Shown here: piece after piece, positions 8,801 through 15,427 of the stretch
How the letters are laid out: every line of letters starts with the position of its first letter
How positions within the stretch are numbered: the stretch's first letter is position 1
Source of the DNA: JBJHCA01 sp050485785
GTDB taxonomy: Bacteria > Bacteroidota > Bacteroidia > Chitinophagales > Saprospiraceae
DNA length: 20,136 nt
NCBI GenBank assembly: GCA_050485785.1
Contig: JBJHCA010000062.1
Location: 1-20,136 of the forward strand
Direction of reading: 5' to 3'
The notes under the pieces: generated by a model
What the model was told of the DNA's origin: nothing
The model's input: only the letters and a program-made list of their open reading frames with translations
The model's database searches: none
Translations under genes and position numbers: made by a program

Positions 8801-9150
8801 GGCAGCGCGGACAAGGAGATCAGGAACTTCAGGATCTTATCGATGAAATGGATAAAACAGAAACTGATCTGGTCAATAAACGGATCACCCGCGAAATGAT
8901 GAAGCGACAAGAAGAAATCTTAACCCGTTTACTCGAATCGGAAAGGGCGGAAAGAGAGCGGGAATATGAAGAGCAACGGGAATCGGAAATTGCCCGAGAA
9001 TATGAACGCAAAATGCCCCCGGAACTGGAGGAATATCTCAAACAACGTCGGTCTGAAATTGATGAGATTCGCAGGGTTTCTCCTGCACTCAGACCATACT
9101 ATAAGAATCTGGTCGAATCTTATCAAAACGCTGCCAGAGGTACCCGGTAA
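5827..9150 (+). CDS. DUF4175 family large membrane-anchored coiled-coil protein
   Basis: 1107-residue protein of the Bacteroidota DUF4175 type; no enzymatic motif is seen. Two membrane segments lie near residues 27-46 and 57-81 and a third near 155-172, so a short loop (82-154) is followed by a long hydrophilic body. Residues about 180-490 look beta-rich, like repeated Ig-type folds. From about 500 to 790 the sequence is an almost continuous Glu/Gln/Lys/Leu coiled coil (start: RMPTLEEWREQEEENQ). Two Gln/Met-rich low-complexity stretches occur at about 740-790 and 920-965, the second with GGQGGG linkers, and the C-terminus is again charged and helical. It was probably anchored in the inner membrane with the body in the periplasm, but topology is inference. 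It begins the plus-strand run leading to the ATP-binding protein and YbeY. Its function is unknown; an envelope scaffold is a reasonable guess. Confidence 0.93.
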   Translation: MDNYSSLIHKLDRFIRKYYLNQLIKGSMLLVALSGATFILINILEHFYYFEPGVRKVMFSSFVGISLLAFAWWVLLPLLHYFRLGRLISHEQAAEIIGNHFADVKDKLLNILQLKKMAGGSTDAALIMAGINQKTEDIKWVPFRRAINLSENKRYFIFVLPPLLVLGALLISSDLIENSTTRLVQSNKHFERPMPFHFNIINQEELEVIQFGDFKLEVQTTGQFIPNDAYIIVDDYRYRLQRDQHDRSRFYYTFKNVQRDIPFRFESGIVRSAPSMLEVIMKPTIAGFATRLEFPAYTGLKPETLRQTGDLQVPAGTKVFWDIKTDFSEQLFVRFGPENDSIQSLSRSAPDTYTMSKRFLANERYTLFTSSKKLPLADSVSYSISVVPDEHPKIQVEEFIDSMDNRLRFHIGEVSDDYGIRRVTFNYSINNEDQRGEVITEPVLSASGRAAAFDYVFNIRNLELKPGDNVVYFFEVFDNDGVNGSKSTRSQIMSYRMPTLEEWREQEEENQESIKRNLDEGKKEISDIRQQTREYRERLLQKEEIDWQDRKELERLLEQRRQMERNIQESKDLFRQNLEQQRDYEQPRPDILEKQEKLQELMEQLMDDELRELLKKMEELLHEMNRDDLLDNLMELELNEQELVKELDRMMELFKQLELEHEMNKAIDDLQKLAEEQQQLSEDTKSGEHSKEELMERQKEIEQKFEQIQERLDNIEQKNQELESPHNLGNLNEQSDGVMEDMQQGMQQLQQNNQDGASEKQQDASDKMKDMAQNMSNMMQASSMAQMMEDMESLRQILDNLIRLSFDQEDIMEDIKVTTINTPEYVRLVREQFRLKDDFRIVEDSLHALSKRVFQIESFINDKVTDVKRNFDQAIYQLEERVVNRGTGHQHAAMTALNDLALMLSEVMQQMQQQMAGNMSGDQMCQSPGGQGGGNPRPNLGQMQQQLNQQLQQMQQGQSPGGQDGMSRQFAEMARRQAAIRRALEQLQQEKRQRGQGDQELQDLIDEMDKTETDLVNKRITREMMKRQEEILTRLLESERAEREREYEEQRESEIAREYERKMPPELEEYLKQRRSEIDEIRRVSPALRPYYKNLVESYQNAARGTR

Positions 9151-9151
9151 G

Positions 9152-9159
9152 TAATTTTG
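9152..9159 (+). promoter_or_regulatory. Possible -7 element TAATTTTG upstream of ATP-binding protein gene
   Basis: TAATTTTG matches TAnnTTTG exactly, right after the DUF4175 stop codon and 50-70 bases before the next start. No TTG is present at the expected -33 distance, so this is only a candidate for a separate transcription start for the ATP-binding protein gene. Confidence 0.28.
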
Positions 9160-9197
9160 AGCTTTTCGGCCTTAAGGGTGGACTTGTATCAGATAAA

Positions 9198-9213
9198 CCC
9201 ATAAATTTATGGG
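9198..9213 (+). repeat. Perfect 16-bp palindrome CCCATAAATTTATGGG
   Basis: The 16 bases equal their own reverse complement. The first possible ATG of the ATP-binding protein (9209) lies inside the right arm. A palindrome with no loop suits a dimeric DNA-binding protein better than an RNA hairpin. If it is an operator, translation would more naturally start at the next ATG, 9230. The function is not known. Confidence 0.7.
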
Positions 9214-9637
9214 CCACAAAACCCGGAGAATGAAAGAAGTGGTGCATACGGTTGTGCTTTCTTCTGCGCCTGAAAACATCGCCGAAGTAGAATCCCTGGT
9301 GAATCAACTGGTTGCTGATTTTCAGCTCTGCCCTGAAATAACCTGCCATATTCTGGTGTCCCTAACCGAAGCGGTAAACAATGCCATTGTACACGGTAAC
9401 AAGGCTGATAAAGCCAAGCTGGTTACCATAAAATTCAGACATCTCAACGGTACCCTGGAAATCTCTGTAAAAGATGAAGGCACCGGATTTGATCATTCTG
9501 TTCTACCTGACCCAACCACGCCCGAAAACATTATGAAGCTGGGTGGAAGGGGAGTATTTTTGATCAAACAACTGGCCGATGACGTTTACTTTATGGATAA
9601 CGGAAGTACAGTGGCTATGCGTTTTTCTATTTCCTGA
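9209..9637 (+). CDS. RsbW-like ATP-binding protein (HATPase_c_2, serine-kinase/anti-sigma type)
   Basis: 142-residue single-domain GHKL ATPase of the kind found in anti-sigma kinases such as RsbW and SpoIIAB. The N-box is LTEAVNNAIVHGN (52-64), the G1 box DEGTGFD (89-95) and the G2 box GGRGVFLIKQLAD (112-124). There is no membrane or sensor domain. The start is uncertain: ATG 9209 adds MGHKTRR and lies in a palindrome, whereas ATG 9230 begins MKEVVHTVVL, follows CGGAGA and gives 135 residues. The second looks more natural. No STAS-domain antagonist or PP2C phosphatase is visible nearby, so the partner would be encoded elsewhere. In many Bacteroidota genomes this gene sits, as here, between a DUF4175 gene and ybeY. 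Whether it phosphorylates an anti-anti-sigma factor here is unknown. Confidence 0.92.
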   Translation: MGHKTRRMKEVVHTVVLSSAPENIAEVESLVNQLVADFQLCPEITCHILVSLTEAVNNAIVHGNKADKAKLVTIKFRHLNGTLEISVKDEGTGFDHSVLPDPTTPENIMKLGGRGVFLIKQLADDVYFMDNGSTVAMRFSIS

Positions 9638-9681
9638 CCCGGCATTCCCTCAGGCTTCAACTCAATCGATAACTCAAAACC

Positions 9682-10107
9682 ATGCCCATATCTTTTTTTC
9701 AGGAAGACATCGATCCTCCCATGGGATGGAACCCAATAGCCGCAGAAGGCTGGTTAAAAAAAATAATTGCTACTGAAAACGGCACCTTAGGTCAACTGAA
9801 TATCATTTTTTGCAACGACAATTACCTGCTGCAGATTAATCAGCAATACCTGAATCATGATTATTATACTGACATCATAACTTTCCAATCTGAACCGGAC
9901 ATGGTGGAAGGGGATATCTTTATCAGCATAACCCGGGTCAGTGAAAATGCCATGACTTTTAAGGTTGCCGTATTGCACGAATTGCACCGGGTTCTAGCCC
10001 ATGGTGTACTTCATATGCTGGGATATTCCGATGAAAATAATCAACAAAAACAGAAGATGCGGGCTAAAGAAGATGAACATCTCAAACTTCAACCCTTTAC
10101 ATCATGA
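9682..10107 (+). CDS. ybeY: Endoribonuclease YbeY (rRNA maturation)
   Basis: 141-residue YbeY, a metal-dependent single-strand RNase involved in 16S rRNA 3'-end maturation and ribosome quality control in the cytoplasm. The core shows YLNHDYYTDIITF (56-68) and the helix with the zinc-site motif HGVLHMLGYSD (107-117). His107 and His111 are two metal ligands; the third ligand of the usual HxxxHxxxxxH motif is Asp117 here. To my recollection Bacteroidota YbeY proteins commonly lack that third His, so this is not a sign of inactivation. The length is slightly short but complete. The gene starts 44 bases after the ATP-binding protein, and its stop overlaps the next start (ATGA at 10104-10107), implying translational coupling. 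Confidence 0.94.
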   Translation: MPISFFQEDIDPPMGWNPIAAEGWLKKIIATENGTLGQLNIIFCNDNYLLQINQQYLNHDYYTDIITFQSEPDMVEGDIFISITRVSENAMTFKVAVLHELHRVLAHGVLHMLGYSDENNQQKQKMRAKEDEHLKLQPFTS

Positions 10108-10937
10108 TCGTTAAAACCAGCCAAAAGATGTCTCAAAAAAAAGCCGGCTATAAACTGAGCTGTCCGGTACCCCTGTATTGTAATGCATGGGAAAACATTT
10201 TTATTTGGGTGGGAGCACACGAAATAAGAGCAGAGCTTCTAGTGTATCCCGGAAACGAAGGAAAACACAGTACAGAAGGAAAGTTTAACGACGCGAAGGC
10301 TTGCTGGAAAGTAATAGCTGATGAGAAGAAATTCCCGCAACAATACGAAAGGTTTTCATTTCCCGTACATATCCCTCAGGATAGTGAGGCAGTACTTTCA
10401 TCACTCTTGCTCATGGCTGCAGTAGTTGCAAACCTCAATCAGCCCGACAAAACACAGCTTGCCGGAAGCCTTATGTCAACCAACCTGGCAAACAATAATA
10501 TCATGGCCGCAGCTCTCAAGGGAGGGTTGGTAATGCAAAGCAGCCACTCAAAATTGCCCTTATCGCTTTATTGTCCGGCAGGTTTATCCCATGCGATAAT
10601 CCATGCCCCGGTACTCACCAACTTTCTCAACATCCAAAGCCATGAGGGAAGCCTCAGTCTTTGGCTGTTTGGCCTGATGTACAGTAATTTTGAAGTGCTT
10701 AGGGAGTCGTTCAACGTTTACCATAACCAAAAGCCATTAATTACTGAACTAGAGTGTTTATGGATATTGCCTTTGTTTGACGGGCAATTCTGGTGGATTG
10801 CTGCTCAAAACAATCAACACCTGGAAAGTACTCTTGACAAAATTACCCATTGGCCTCAGCAGTCCGGCTTTCCTAATATTGAGCCGGAAAATGTTTACCG
10901 CACCGATATTGATAGGCAGGGAGCCATTAAACATTAA
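10104..10937 (+). CDS. ThrB-like protein, probable catalytically inactive GHMP-kinase homologue
   Basis: 277-residue cytoplasmic protein. Several stretches line up, in order and spacing, with homoserine kinase (ThrB): the N-terminal strand YKLSCPVPLYCNAWENIFIWVG (16-37) with the ...CPA..AN...GFD.LG part of ThrB; NNNIMAAALKGGLVM (130-144) with ADNVAP.LLGGF.L; LWLFGLMYSNFEVLRESFN (186-204) with ..GLIAGLY..DYDLI.RSL.D; and the end ENVYRTDIDRQGAI (262-275) with the ThrB C-terminus (V..IN.EG). The two nucleotide/substrate motifs are gone. Where ThrB has P...GLGSSAA, this protein has IPQDSEAVLSSLLL (90-103), and the GSGISGSGP loop is replaced by ILPLFDGQFW (221-230). The frame is intact, so this is more likely a repurposed pseudoenzyme than a decaying gene. 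Homology is judged by eye. It is coupled to ybeY and ends 8 bases before the parS-like palindrome. Confidence 0.6.
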   Translation: MIVKTSQKMSQKKAGYKLSCPVPLYCNAWENIFIWVGAHEIRAELLVYPGNEGKHSTEGKFNDAKACWKVIADEKKFPQQYERFSFPVHIPQDSEAVLSSLLLMAAVVANLNQPDKTQLAGSLMSTNLANNNIMAAALKGGLVMQSSHSKLPLSLYCPAGLSHAIIHAPVLTNFLNIQSHEGSLSLWLFGLMYSNFEVLRESFNVYHNQKPLITELECLWILPLFDGQFWWIAAQNNQHLESTLDKITHWPQQSGFPNIEPENVYRTDIDRQGAIKH

Positions 10938-10945
10938 AGCGGCGA

Positions 10946-10961
10946 TGTTCCACGTGGAACA
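10946..10961 (+). other. parS: parS-like centromere site (ParB-binding palindrome)
   Basis: TGTTCCACGTGGAACA is a perfect 16-bp palindrome and matches the bacterial parS consensus TGTTTCACGTGAAACA except for the symmetric T-to-C/A-to-G pair, a variant known in other bacteria. It lies in the 37-base gap between two convergent genes. The arms meet without a loop and no T-tract follows, so it is a poor terminator. ParB binding here would make it part of the chromosome segregation (ParABS) system, whose sites cluster near the origin. No parA, parB or DnaA boxes are in the window. Confidence 0.8.
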
Positions 10962-10974
10962 CTATAAACTCGTC

Positions 10975-11502
10975 TTACTCCCTTCCAATCATGGACAAGT
11001 ATCGATAGATATATACTTCTTCTGATTTAGTGTCAGGCCTGTTTACAAATATGGAATCTACTTTGATGGTTTCATCAGGATTCTCCTGTATCGAAACTAT
11101 TCGGTCATCCTCAAAATGAATAACCTCCATCCAGCTACCCTCAGCAACCTGCATAAATGTTCTGACCGGAAATCTGGCTCCGGAATGATCCGAACTGTCA
11201 TATTGCTGGCATAGGGCAACTTCAACTCTCTTTGTGGCCAGATACGATGAAGGAATAATCTCACTGGAATGATTGTAACAAACCAAATCATACACTTCTC
11301 CTTCCTCTGTTTGGTCCAGTACAAACCCTGGATAATTGTATACTACATGTACCACTGAATCACCCTTATGCTCTATGTTGGTCACCTGAAAACCTCTCTC
11401 AGGTGCTAATTTAAAATTCACACCAAAGTCAAAATTAAAACTGGCAACCAGGATTACAACCGTAACCCAAACGGGATTGAAAGAAAGATAGGATAATCTC
11501 AT
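10975..11502 (-). CDS. Hypothetical protein with one N-terminal membrane segment
   Basis: 175 residues, not recognised. Residues about 11-22 (VWVTVVILVASF) are hydrophobic and could be a membrane anchor or an uncleaved signal; no lipobox is visible. The rest is hydrophilic, with alternating beta-like stretches (VVHVVYNYPGF, EVYDLVCYN, RIVSIQEN, EEVYIYRYLS) and two cysteines at about 75 and 98, suggesting a small exported beta-rich domain. It starts 33 bases after the flotillin stop on the same strand, so it is probably the third gene of the nfeD-flotillin operon and may act at the same membrane sites. Its 3' end faces the parS-like palindrome and the ThrB-like gene. Confidence 0.75.
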   Translation of the reverse strand: MRLSYLSFNPVWVTVVILVASFNFDFGVNFKLAPERGFQVTNIEHKGDSVVHVVYNYPGFVLDQTEEGEVYDLVCYNHSSEIIPSSYLATKRVEVALCQQYDSSDHSGARFPVRTFMQVAEGSWMEVIHFEDDRIVSIQENPDETIKVDSIFVNRPDTKSEEVYIYRYLSMIGRE

Positions 11503-11535
11503 TGGAAAAGTATTTGATTCATGATTGCATTCAAT

Positions 11536-12957
11536 CTATCGATCACTTTTATCTTCCCCCTTGACAGGTTCAGATGACTCTTCCCCGGAGCGTTTACCCA
11601 TATATGCCGGTAATTCCATTCCAGCCATGTTAAACAGGTCAGCCATAGGTGGAACCGATCTGTAAAGGCCGGAAACAAACTTGGCTGTTGAATTGCCTTC
11701 ATTACCATCGGCTTGCCCACCTTCCCAAACAGTAATCTTGTCAATCTTGATATTTTTGATGGCATCTACCTGGGTTTTTACCAGTTCAGGTAATTTATCA
11801 GCAATCATCAACAACACCGCCTCACGTGGGTCTTTCCCTGCAGCGCCAACAATCTTGGCAAATCCCTCAGCCTGCTTACTCAACACTTCGAGTAAACCAC
11901 GAGCTTCTGCTTCACGCTGCATAAATACGGCATCTGCCTCACCTTTGGCCACCCGTCTGATTCGCTCGGCCTCAGCTTCAGCTTCAATTTCGACCTTGCG
12001 CTTGGCAATCTCAGCCTTAACAATTTCATCTGCCTCCCGTTGGGCCAGTTCCCTTTTAGCTCTGGCTTGTTCAGCTTCCTGCTCAGCAATATAAGCTTCC
12101 TGTAACGCTCTGGCTGATTGCACTTTTTCACTGGCAGTAGCTCTTCGCATGGCTTCCGCTTCACGCTCACGTCTGAGTGCATTAGAATCAGCCATTTTGA
12201 TCTGTGCTTCATTCTCACCTTCCACTGCTCTGGCCTGTGCAGCTGCCTCACCGGCCTTAGCTTCGGCCTCTGCCTGCGCTACGCTTACACGTTGCTCCCT
12301 GTGTGCATTAGCCTCACCTATTGAACCATCCCGATTATGGCCGGCTACAGTTTGCTTGGCATCATTGATGGCTTTGGCAGCAGCCTCCTGACCCAAAGCC
12401 TGAATATAACCGGATTCATCCTGAATATCAGTGATGTTAACGTTGATCAGCTCCAGGCCTATCTTGTTCAGCTCCATACCTACATTGGAACTCACACTGC
12501 TCAGAAATTTATCTCTGTCTACATTGAGCTCCTCAATATCCATGGTGGCAATAACCAAACGCATCTGACCAACAATAATATTAAATGCCAACTCCCTGAT
12601 ATGCTCAAGGGAAATTCCAAGCAACCGCTCGGCAGCATTATTCATCACTCCTTCCTGATTGGAAATACCCACCGTAAACTGTGAAGGAACATTGACGCGG
12701 ATGTTCTGCTTACTCAACGCTCCACGCAAATCCACATCGATGGATATCGGCGTCAGATCAAGATACTCATAATCCTGGATAACAGGCCATACAAATGCAG
12801 CACCACCGGCCATACACCTTGCCGAGCCAGCACCGGTTTTACCGTAAATGACCAAAATCCTGTCAGAAGGGCAACGCTTGTACCGTGAAGCAAGCCAAAT
12901 AAGGGTTAACAGTATCAGTCCAATTAACCCCGCACCAAGTATAATAATAGGTTCCAT
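11536..12957 (-). CDS. Flotillin family protein (FloT/YuaG-like, SPFH domain)
   Basis: 473-residue flotillin. Flotillins form oligomers on functional membrane microdomains and affect membrane fluidity, secretion and signalling complexes. One N-terminal membrane segment (4-23, IIILGAGLIGLILLTLIWL) is followed by an SPFH/PHB domain (about 30-200, with YGKTGAGSARCMAGGAAFVWPVIQ) and a long Ala/Glu/Arg-rich coiled coil (about 215-370, EAEAKAGEAAAQAR type repeats). The conserved C-terminal part includes IVGAAGKDPREAVLLMIADKLPELV and KIDKITVWEGG. The last 30 residues are charged and variable. The length is close to that of characterised bacterial flotillins. It lies 28 bases downstream of the NfeD-like gene, the classic pairing (YuaF-YuaG in Bacillus), which supports both calls. 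Confidence 0.95.
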   Translation of the reverse strand: MEPIIILGAGLIGLILLTLIWLASRYKRCPSDRILVIYGKTGAGSARCMAGGAAFVWPVIQDYEYLDLTPISIDVDLRGALSKQNIRVNVPSQFTVGISNQEGVMNNAAERLLGISLEHIRELAFNIIVGQMRLVIATMDIEELNVDRDKFLSSVSSNVGMELNKIGLELINVNITDIQDESGYIQALGQEAAAKAINDAKQTVAGHNRDGSIGEANAHREQRVSVAQAEAEAKAGEAAAQARAVEGENEAQIKMADSNALRREREAEAMRRATASEKVQSARALQEAYIAEQEAEQARAKRELAQREADEIVKAEIAKRKVEIEAEAEAERIRRVAKGEADAVFMQREAEARGLLEVLSKQAEGFAKIVGAAGKDPREAVLLMIADKLPELVKTQVDAIKNIKIDKITVWEGGQADGNEGNSTAKFVSGLYRSVPPMADLFNMAGMELPAYMGKRSGEESSEPVKGEDKSDR

Positions 12958-12985
12958 AATGAAAAAAGAGTTTTAAATGTCCGTC

Positions 12986-13618
12986 CTAAAATTGTTCCAT
13001 TTCTACCGAGCCCGCAGGAGGCAATCCGTCATCCAAAGGTTCAACTACAACAATATTGCTTCCGGCCAAATCGGTGACGCGCACTTTGGTTCCGGTAGGA
13101 ATAGTTTTATTGGTTCCATTGAATGCGCTTAGCTGAATCAGCCTGCCGTTCACCAACAGATGAACTTTTCCGGCTTTATCTCTACCAGGAGGAACAGTGA
13201 GATACACAGTTCCTTTGGAGAACATGGCATCTTCAATCTGAAAGTTTCCCGACTCCTGAAACCGGAGAAACATAAACAATAGCCAACCCACTATAAACAT
13301 CGCTATCAGCCCGGCTACAAGTGCCGTTCCGGCAACCATTACAGCAGAAAAGCCATAAGAAAGCATAACTACTCCGGCCCAGCCAAAAAAAGTAAAAAAT
13401 GCTACAATTCCTCTGATGGATAAAAGAGGAAACTCTGCATCAGCGGAAAAATCCGTACCTCCGTCAGCGTCCACATCCGAATCGGGGTCAAAGCCAAACA
13501 GACTTATCACAAAGAAAAAAAGAAAAAACACGGATGATACAATTGCCGTTCCCCAAAAGAACTGCTGAAAAGTAGTGAGTGCTGCCCACCAATCGGTAAC
13601 AGATAAAAGTGTGTACAT
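12986..13618 (-). CDS. NfeD-like membrane protein with C-terminal OB-fold (YuaF-type)
   Basis: 210-residue integral membrane protein. Hydrophobic segments lie at about 21-42, 69-88 and 93-118, with a strongly acidic loop between the first two (DPDSDVDADGGTDFSADAE, 44-62). A soluble beta-rich C-terminal domain (about 135-195, ending KVRVTDLAGSNIVVVEPL) is the expected OB-fold of short NfeD/YuaF proteins. There is no ClpP-like protease domain, so this is the truncated NfeD1b type that pairs with flotillin. Twenty-eight bases separate it from the flotillin gene. Its upstream region contains TACTTTTA (minus strand, 13645-13638), one mismatch from TAnnTTTG, without a convincing -33 element. Confidence 0.9.
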   Translation of the reverse strand: MYTLLSVTDWWAALTTFQQFFWGTAIVSSVFFLFFFVISLFGFDPDSDVDADGGTDFSADAEFPLLSIRGIVAFFTFFGWAGVVMLSYGFSAVMVAGTALVAGLIAMFIVGWLLFMFLRFQESGNFQIEDAMFSKGTVYLTVPPGRDKAGKVHLLVNGRLIQLSAFNGTNKTIPTGTKVRVTDLAGSNIVVVEPLDDGLPPAGSVEMEQF

Positions 13619-13709
13619 TATTCCGTGCTTACATCTCTAAAAGTACGGCTTTTTTGATTATACCGTACCATTATACGCCCATGTAAGCAATTTAATGGAT
13701 TAACGGCAT

Positions 13710-13730
13710 AAAAAGTTCTGCCATGCGGCA
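13710..13730 (-). terminator. Weak possible terminator after the aldehyde dehydrogenase gene
   Basis: On the minus strand TGCC-GCAT-GGCA forms a 4-bp stem with a 4-base loop, followed after four bases by five T. It lies 26 bases past the aldehyde dehydrogenase stop codon. The stem is short, so this is only a suggestion. Confidence 0.25.
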
Positions 13731-13755
13731 TTCAGTCCTAAGTTCACCAAACAGC

Positions 13756-15210
13756 TTACCCATACCGGATGCAAACATTCTTGGGCTCGGTAAAAAACCT
13801 GAAAGCCTCCCAGCCACCTTCCCGTCCGACACCACTGTTCTTAATTCCTCCAAATGGTGTCCGAAGGTCACGGAGCAACCAGCAATTGACCCATACTATT
13901 CCCGACTGAAGCTGTTCTGCCATCCTGTGTGCACGTGAAACATCCGAGGTCCAGACTATTGATGCCAGCCCGTAAGATGAATCATTGGCCAGCATCAGCG
14001 CTTCTTCCTCAGTTTTGAACGGTTGTATGGTAACTACAGGACCAAATATTTCTTCCCGGTTTCCCGTACAACTATTGTCAAGACCTTCTATAATGGTGGG
14101 CAACAAATAATACCCCTTCAGCAGCTTGCCACTCATGCCGGGACGCTGACCCCCACACAATACAGTTCCTCCTTCTTCAACGGCCTTATCGATATGCCTC
14201 AAAACCTTAATGAGGTGTTGCTCCGAAACCAATGCTCCCATATCGGTCTGATCAGAAAGAGGATCACCCGGCAGAAGCAGCCTGGTACGCCGAACCAACT
14301 CATCCCTGAACTTTTCATAGATGCCCTCCTGAATGTAAATGCGGGAGCCACACAGACAAATTTGTCCATTATTGGCAAAAGATGATCGTATGGTGGTTTG
14401 CAGCGATTTTTCAAAATCGCAATCATCAAAGATGATGCTGGGGTTCTTACCCCCCAACTCAAGGCTTAGTTTCTTAAATTTAGAAGCAGCAAGCGAAGCA
14501 ATTCTTGCACCTGTATCCGTACCTCCGGTAAATGAAACAGCCTTGATATCCGGATGCTCAACAATGGCTTGCCCGGCTCTGACGCCAAGGCCGTGCACAA
14601 TATTGAGTACCCCGTCTGGCAGCCCGGCTTCGGCACAGGCTTTGGACAGTAAATAGGCAGTCATTGGCGTAACTTCAGAGGGCTTAGCTACTACACAATT
14701 ACCTGAAGCCAATGCCGGTGCAATTTTCCAGGAAAAGAGATACAAAGGCAGATTCCACGGTGAAATGCACCCTACCACACCCAGAGGCTGACGCAATGTA
14801 TAGTTGACAGCCAAACCACTCATGTGGTGAGATTCCGATGCATAGTGCATGGCAGCCGTTGCAAAAAAGCGAAAGTTGGCTTGTGCCCTCGGAATATCGA
14901 TTTGCCTCGAAAGTTTGATAGCTTTGCCATTATCGATAGTTTCAGCACGGGCTAATAACTCCAGGTTTTGCTCAATGATATCGGCAATTCGGTTGAGCAT
15001 TCTGAACCGTTCTTCGGGTGCTGTATGGCTCCATCCGGGAAAAGCCTTGCGGGCTGCTTCCACCGCTGCATTCACATCAGCTTCATCAGAGTCAGGTATA
15101 GTTCCGTACACTTCGCCGATAGCGGGATTCTCATTTTCGAGATAGCGGCCGGAGTCAGGTTCCGCAAAGCGCCCGTCTATATAGTTTTTGATAGCTGCGT
15201 CAGTTTTCAT
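13756..15210 (-). CDS. Aldehyde dehydrogenase, ALDH8/2-hydroxymuconate-semialdehyde type
   Basis: Complete 484-residue NAD(P)+-dependent aldehyde dehydrogenase. Active-site residues are all present: Asn153 in SPWNLPLY, Lys176 in AKPSEVTP, Glu251 in LELGGKNP and the nucleophile Cys285 in NNGQICLC; FTGG (227-230) binds the cofactor. The ICLC pattern and the C-terminal NCWLLRDLRTPFGG...SGVGREGG are characteristic of the group containing 2-hydroxymuconate-semialdehyde dehydrogenase and 2-aminomuconate-semialdehyde dehydrogenase (ALDH8A1), used in meta-cleavage of aromatics or in kynurenine breakdown. No such pathway gene is in the window, so the physiological aldehyde is open. The gene stands alone, 137 bases from the nfeD start and 217 bases from the DUF4294 stop. 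TACCTTTC (minus strand, 15236-15229) is a near match to a -7 element before its start. Confidence 0.93.
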   Translation of the reverse strand: MKTDAAIKNYIDGRFAEPDSGRYLENENPAIGEVYGTIPDSDEADVNAAVEAARKAFPGWSHTAPEERFRMLNRIADIIEQNLELLARAETIDNGKAIKLSRQIDIPRAQANFRFFATAAMHYASESHHMSGLAVNYTLRQPLGVVGCISPWNLPLYLFSWKIAPALASGNCVVAKPSEVTPMTAYLLSKACAEAGLPDGVLNIVHGLGVRAGQAIVEHPDIKAVSFTGGTDTGARIASLAASKFKKLSLELGGKNPSIIFDDCDFEKSLQTTIRSSFANNGQICLCGSRIYIQEGIYEKFRDELVRRTRLLLPGDPLSDQTDMGALVSEQHLIKVLRHIDKAVEEGGTVLCGGQRPGMSGKLLKGYYLLPTIIEGLDNSCTGNREEIFGPVVTIQPFKTEEEALMLANDSSYGLASIVWTSDVSRAHRMAEQLQSGIVWVNCWLLRDLRTPFGGIKNSGVGREGGWEAFRFFTEPKNVCIRYG

Positions 15211-15427
15211 TGCCAGTAAATTTCAGCCGAAAGGTAGGAAAAATGACGGACACCCAGGACAGTAACAGGTTGAGGAGTGTTCCAAGTATTGCTCGCGGCA
15301 ATGCGCTACAACCGCCAAGCCACGCGCGAATAAGGCAAAAATGACTGCCTGAGCATGGCGTGGCCAAAAAAAGATATCCCAAAAAAACAAGCTAAACCTG
15401 CAACTGATTATTCTAACCTCTCTAAAT

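Noticed and set aside
10945..11025. Short frame MFHVEH... beginning in the parS-like palindrome, as a possible start of another gene
   Set aside because: It ends after 26 residues and has no continuation resembling mnmG or any other protein.
13927..13942. Second parS-like sequence (right half CACGTGAAACA)
   Set aside because: The left half does not match (about 12 of 16 positions) and it lies within the aldehyde dehydrogenase coding sequence; probably chance.
15285..15365. Inverted repeat GCCACGC/GCGTGGC and the small ATTGC/GCAAT hairpin after the DUF4294 gene
   Set aside because: The long loop and absence of a proper T-tract after the stem make terminator function unconvincing.
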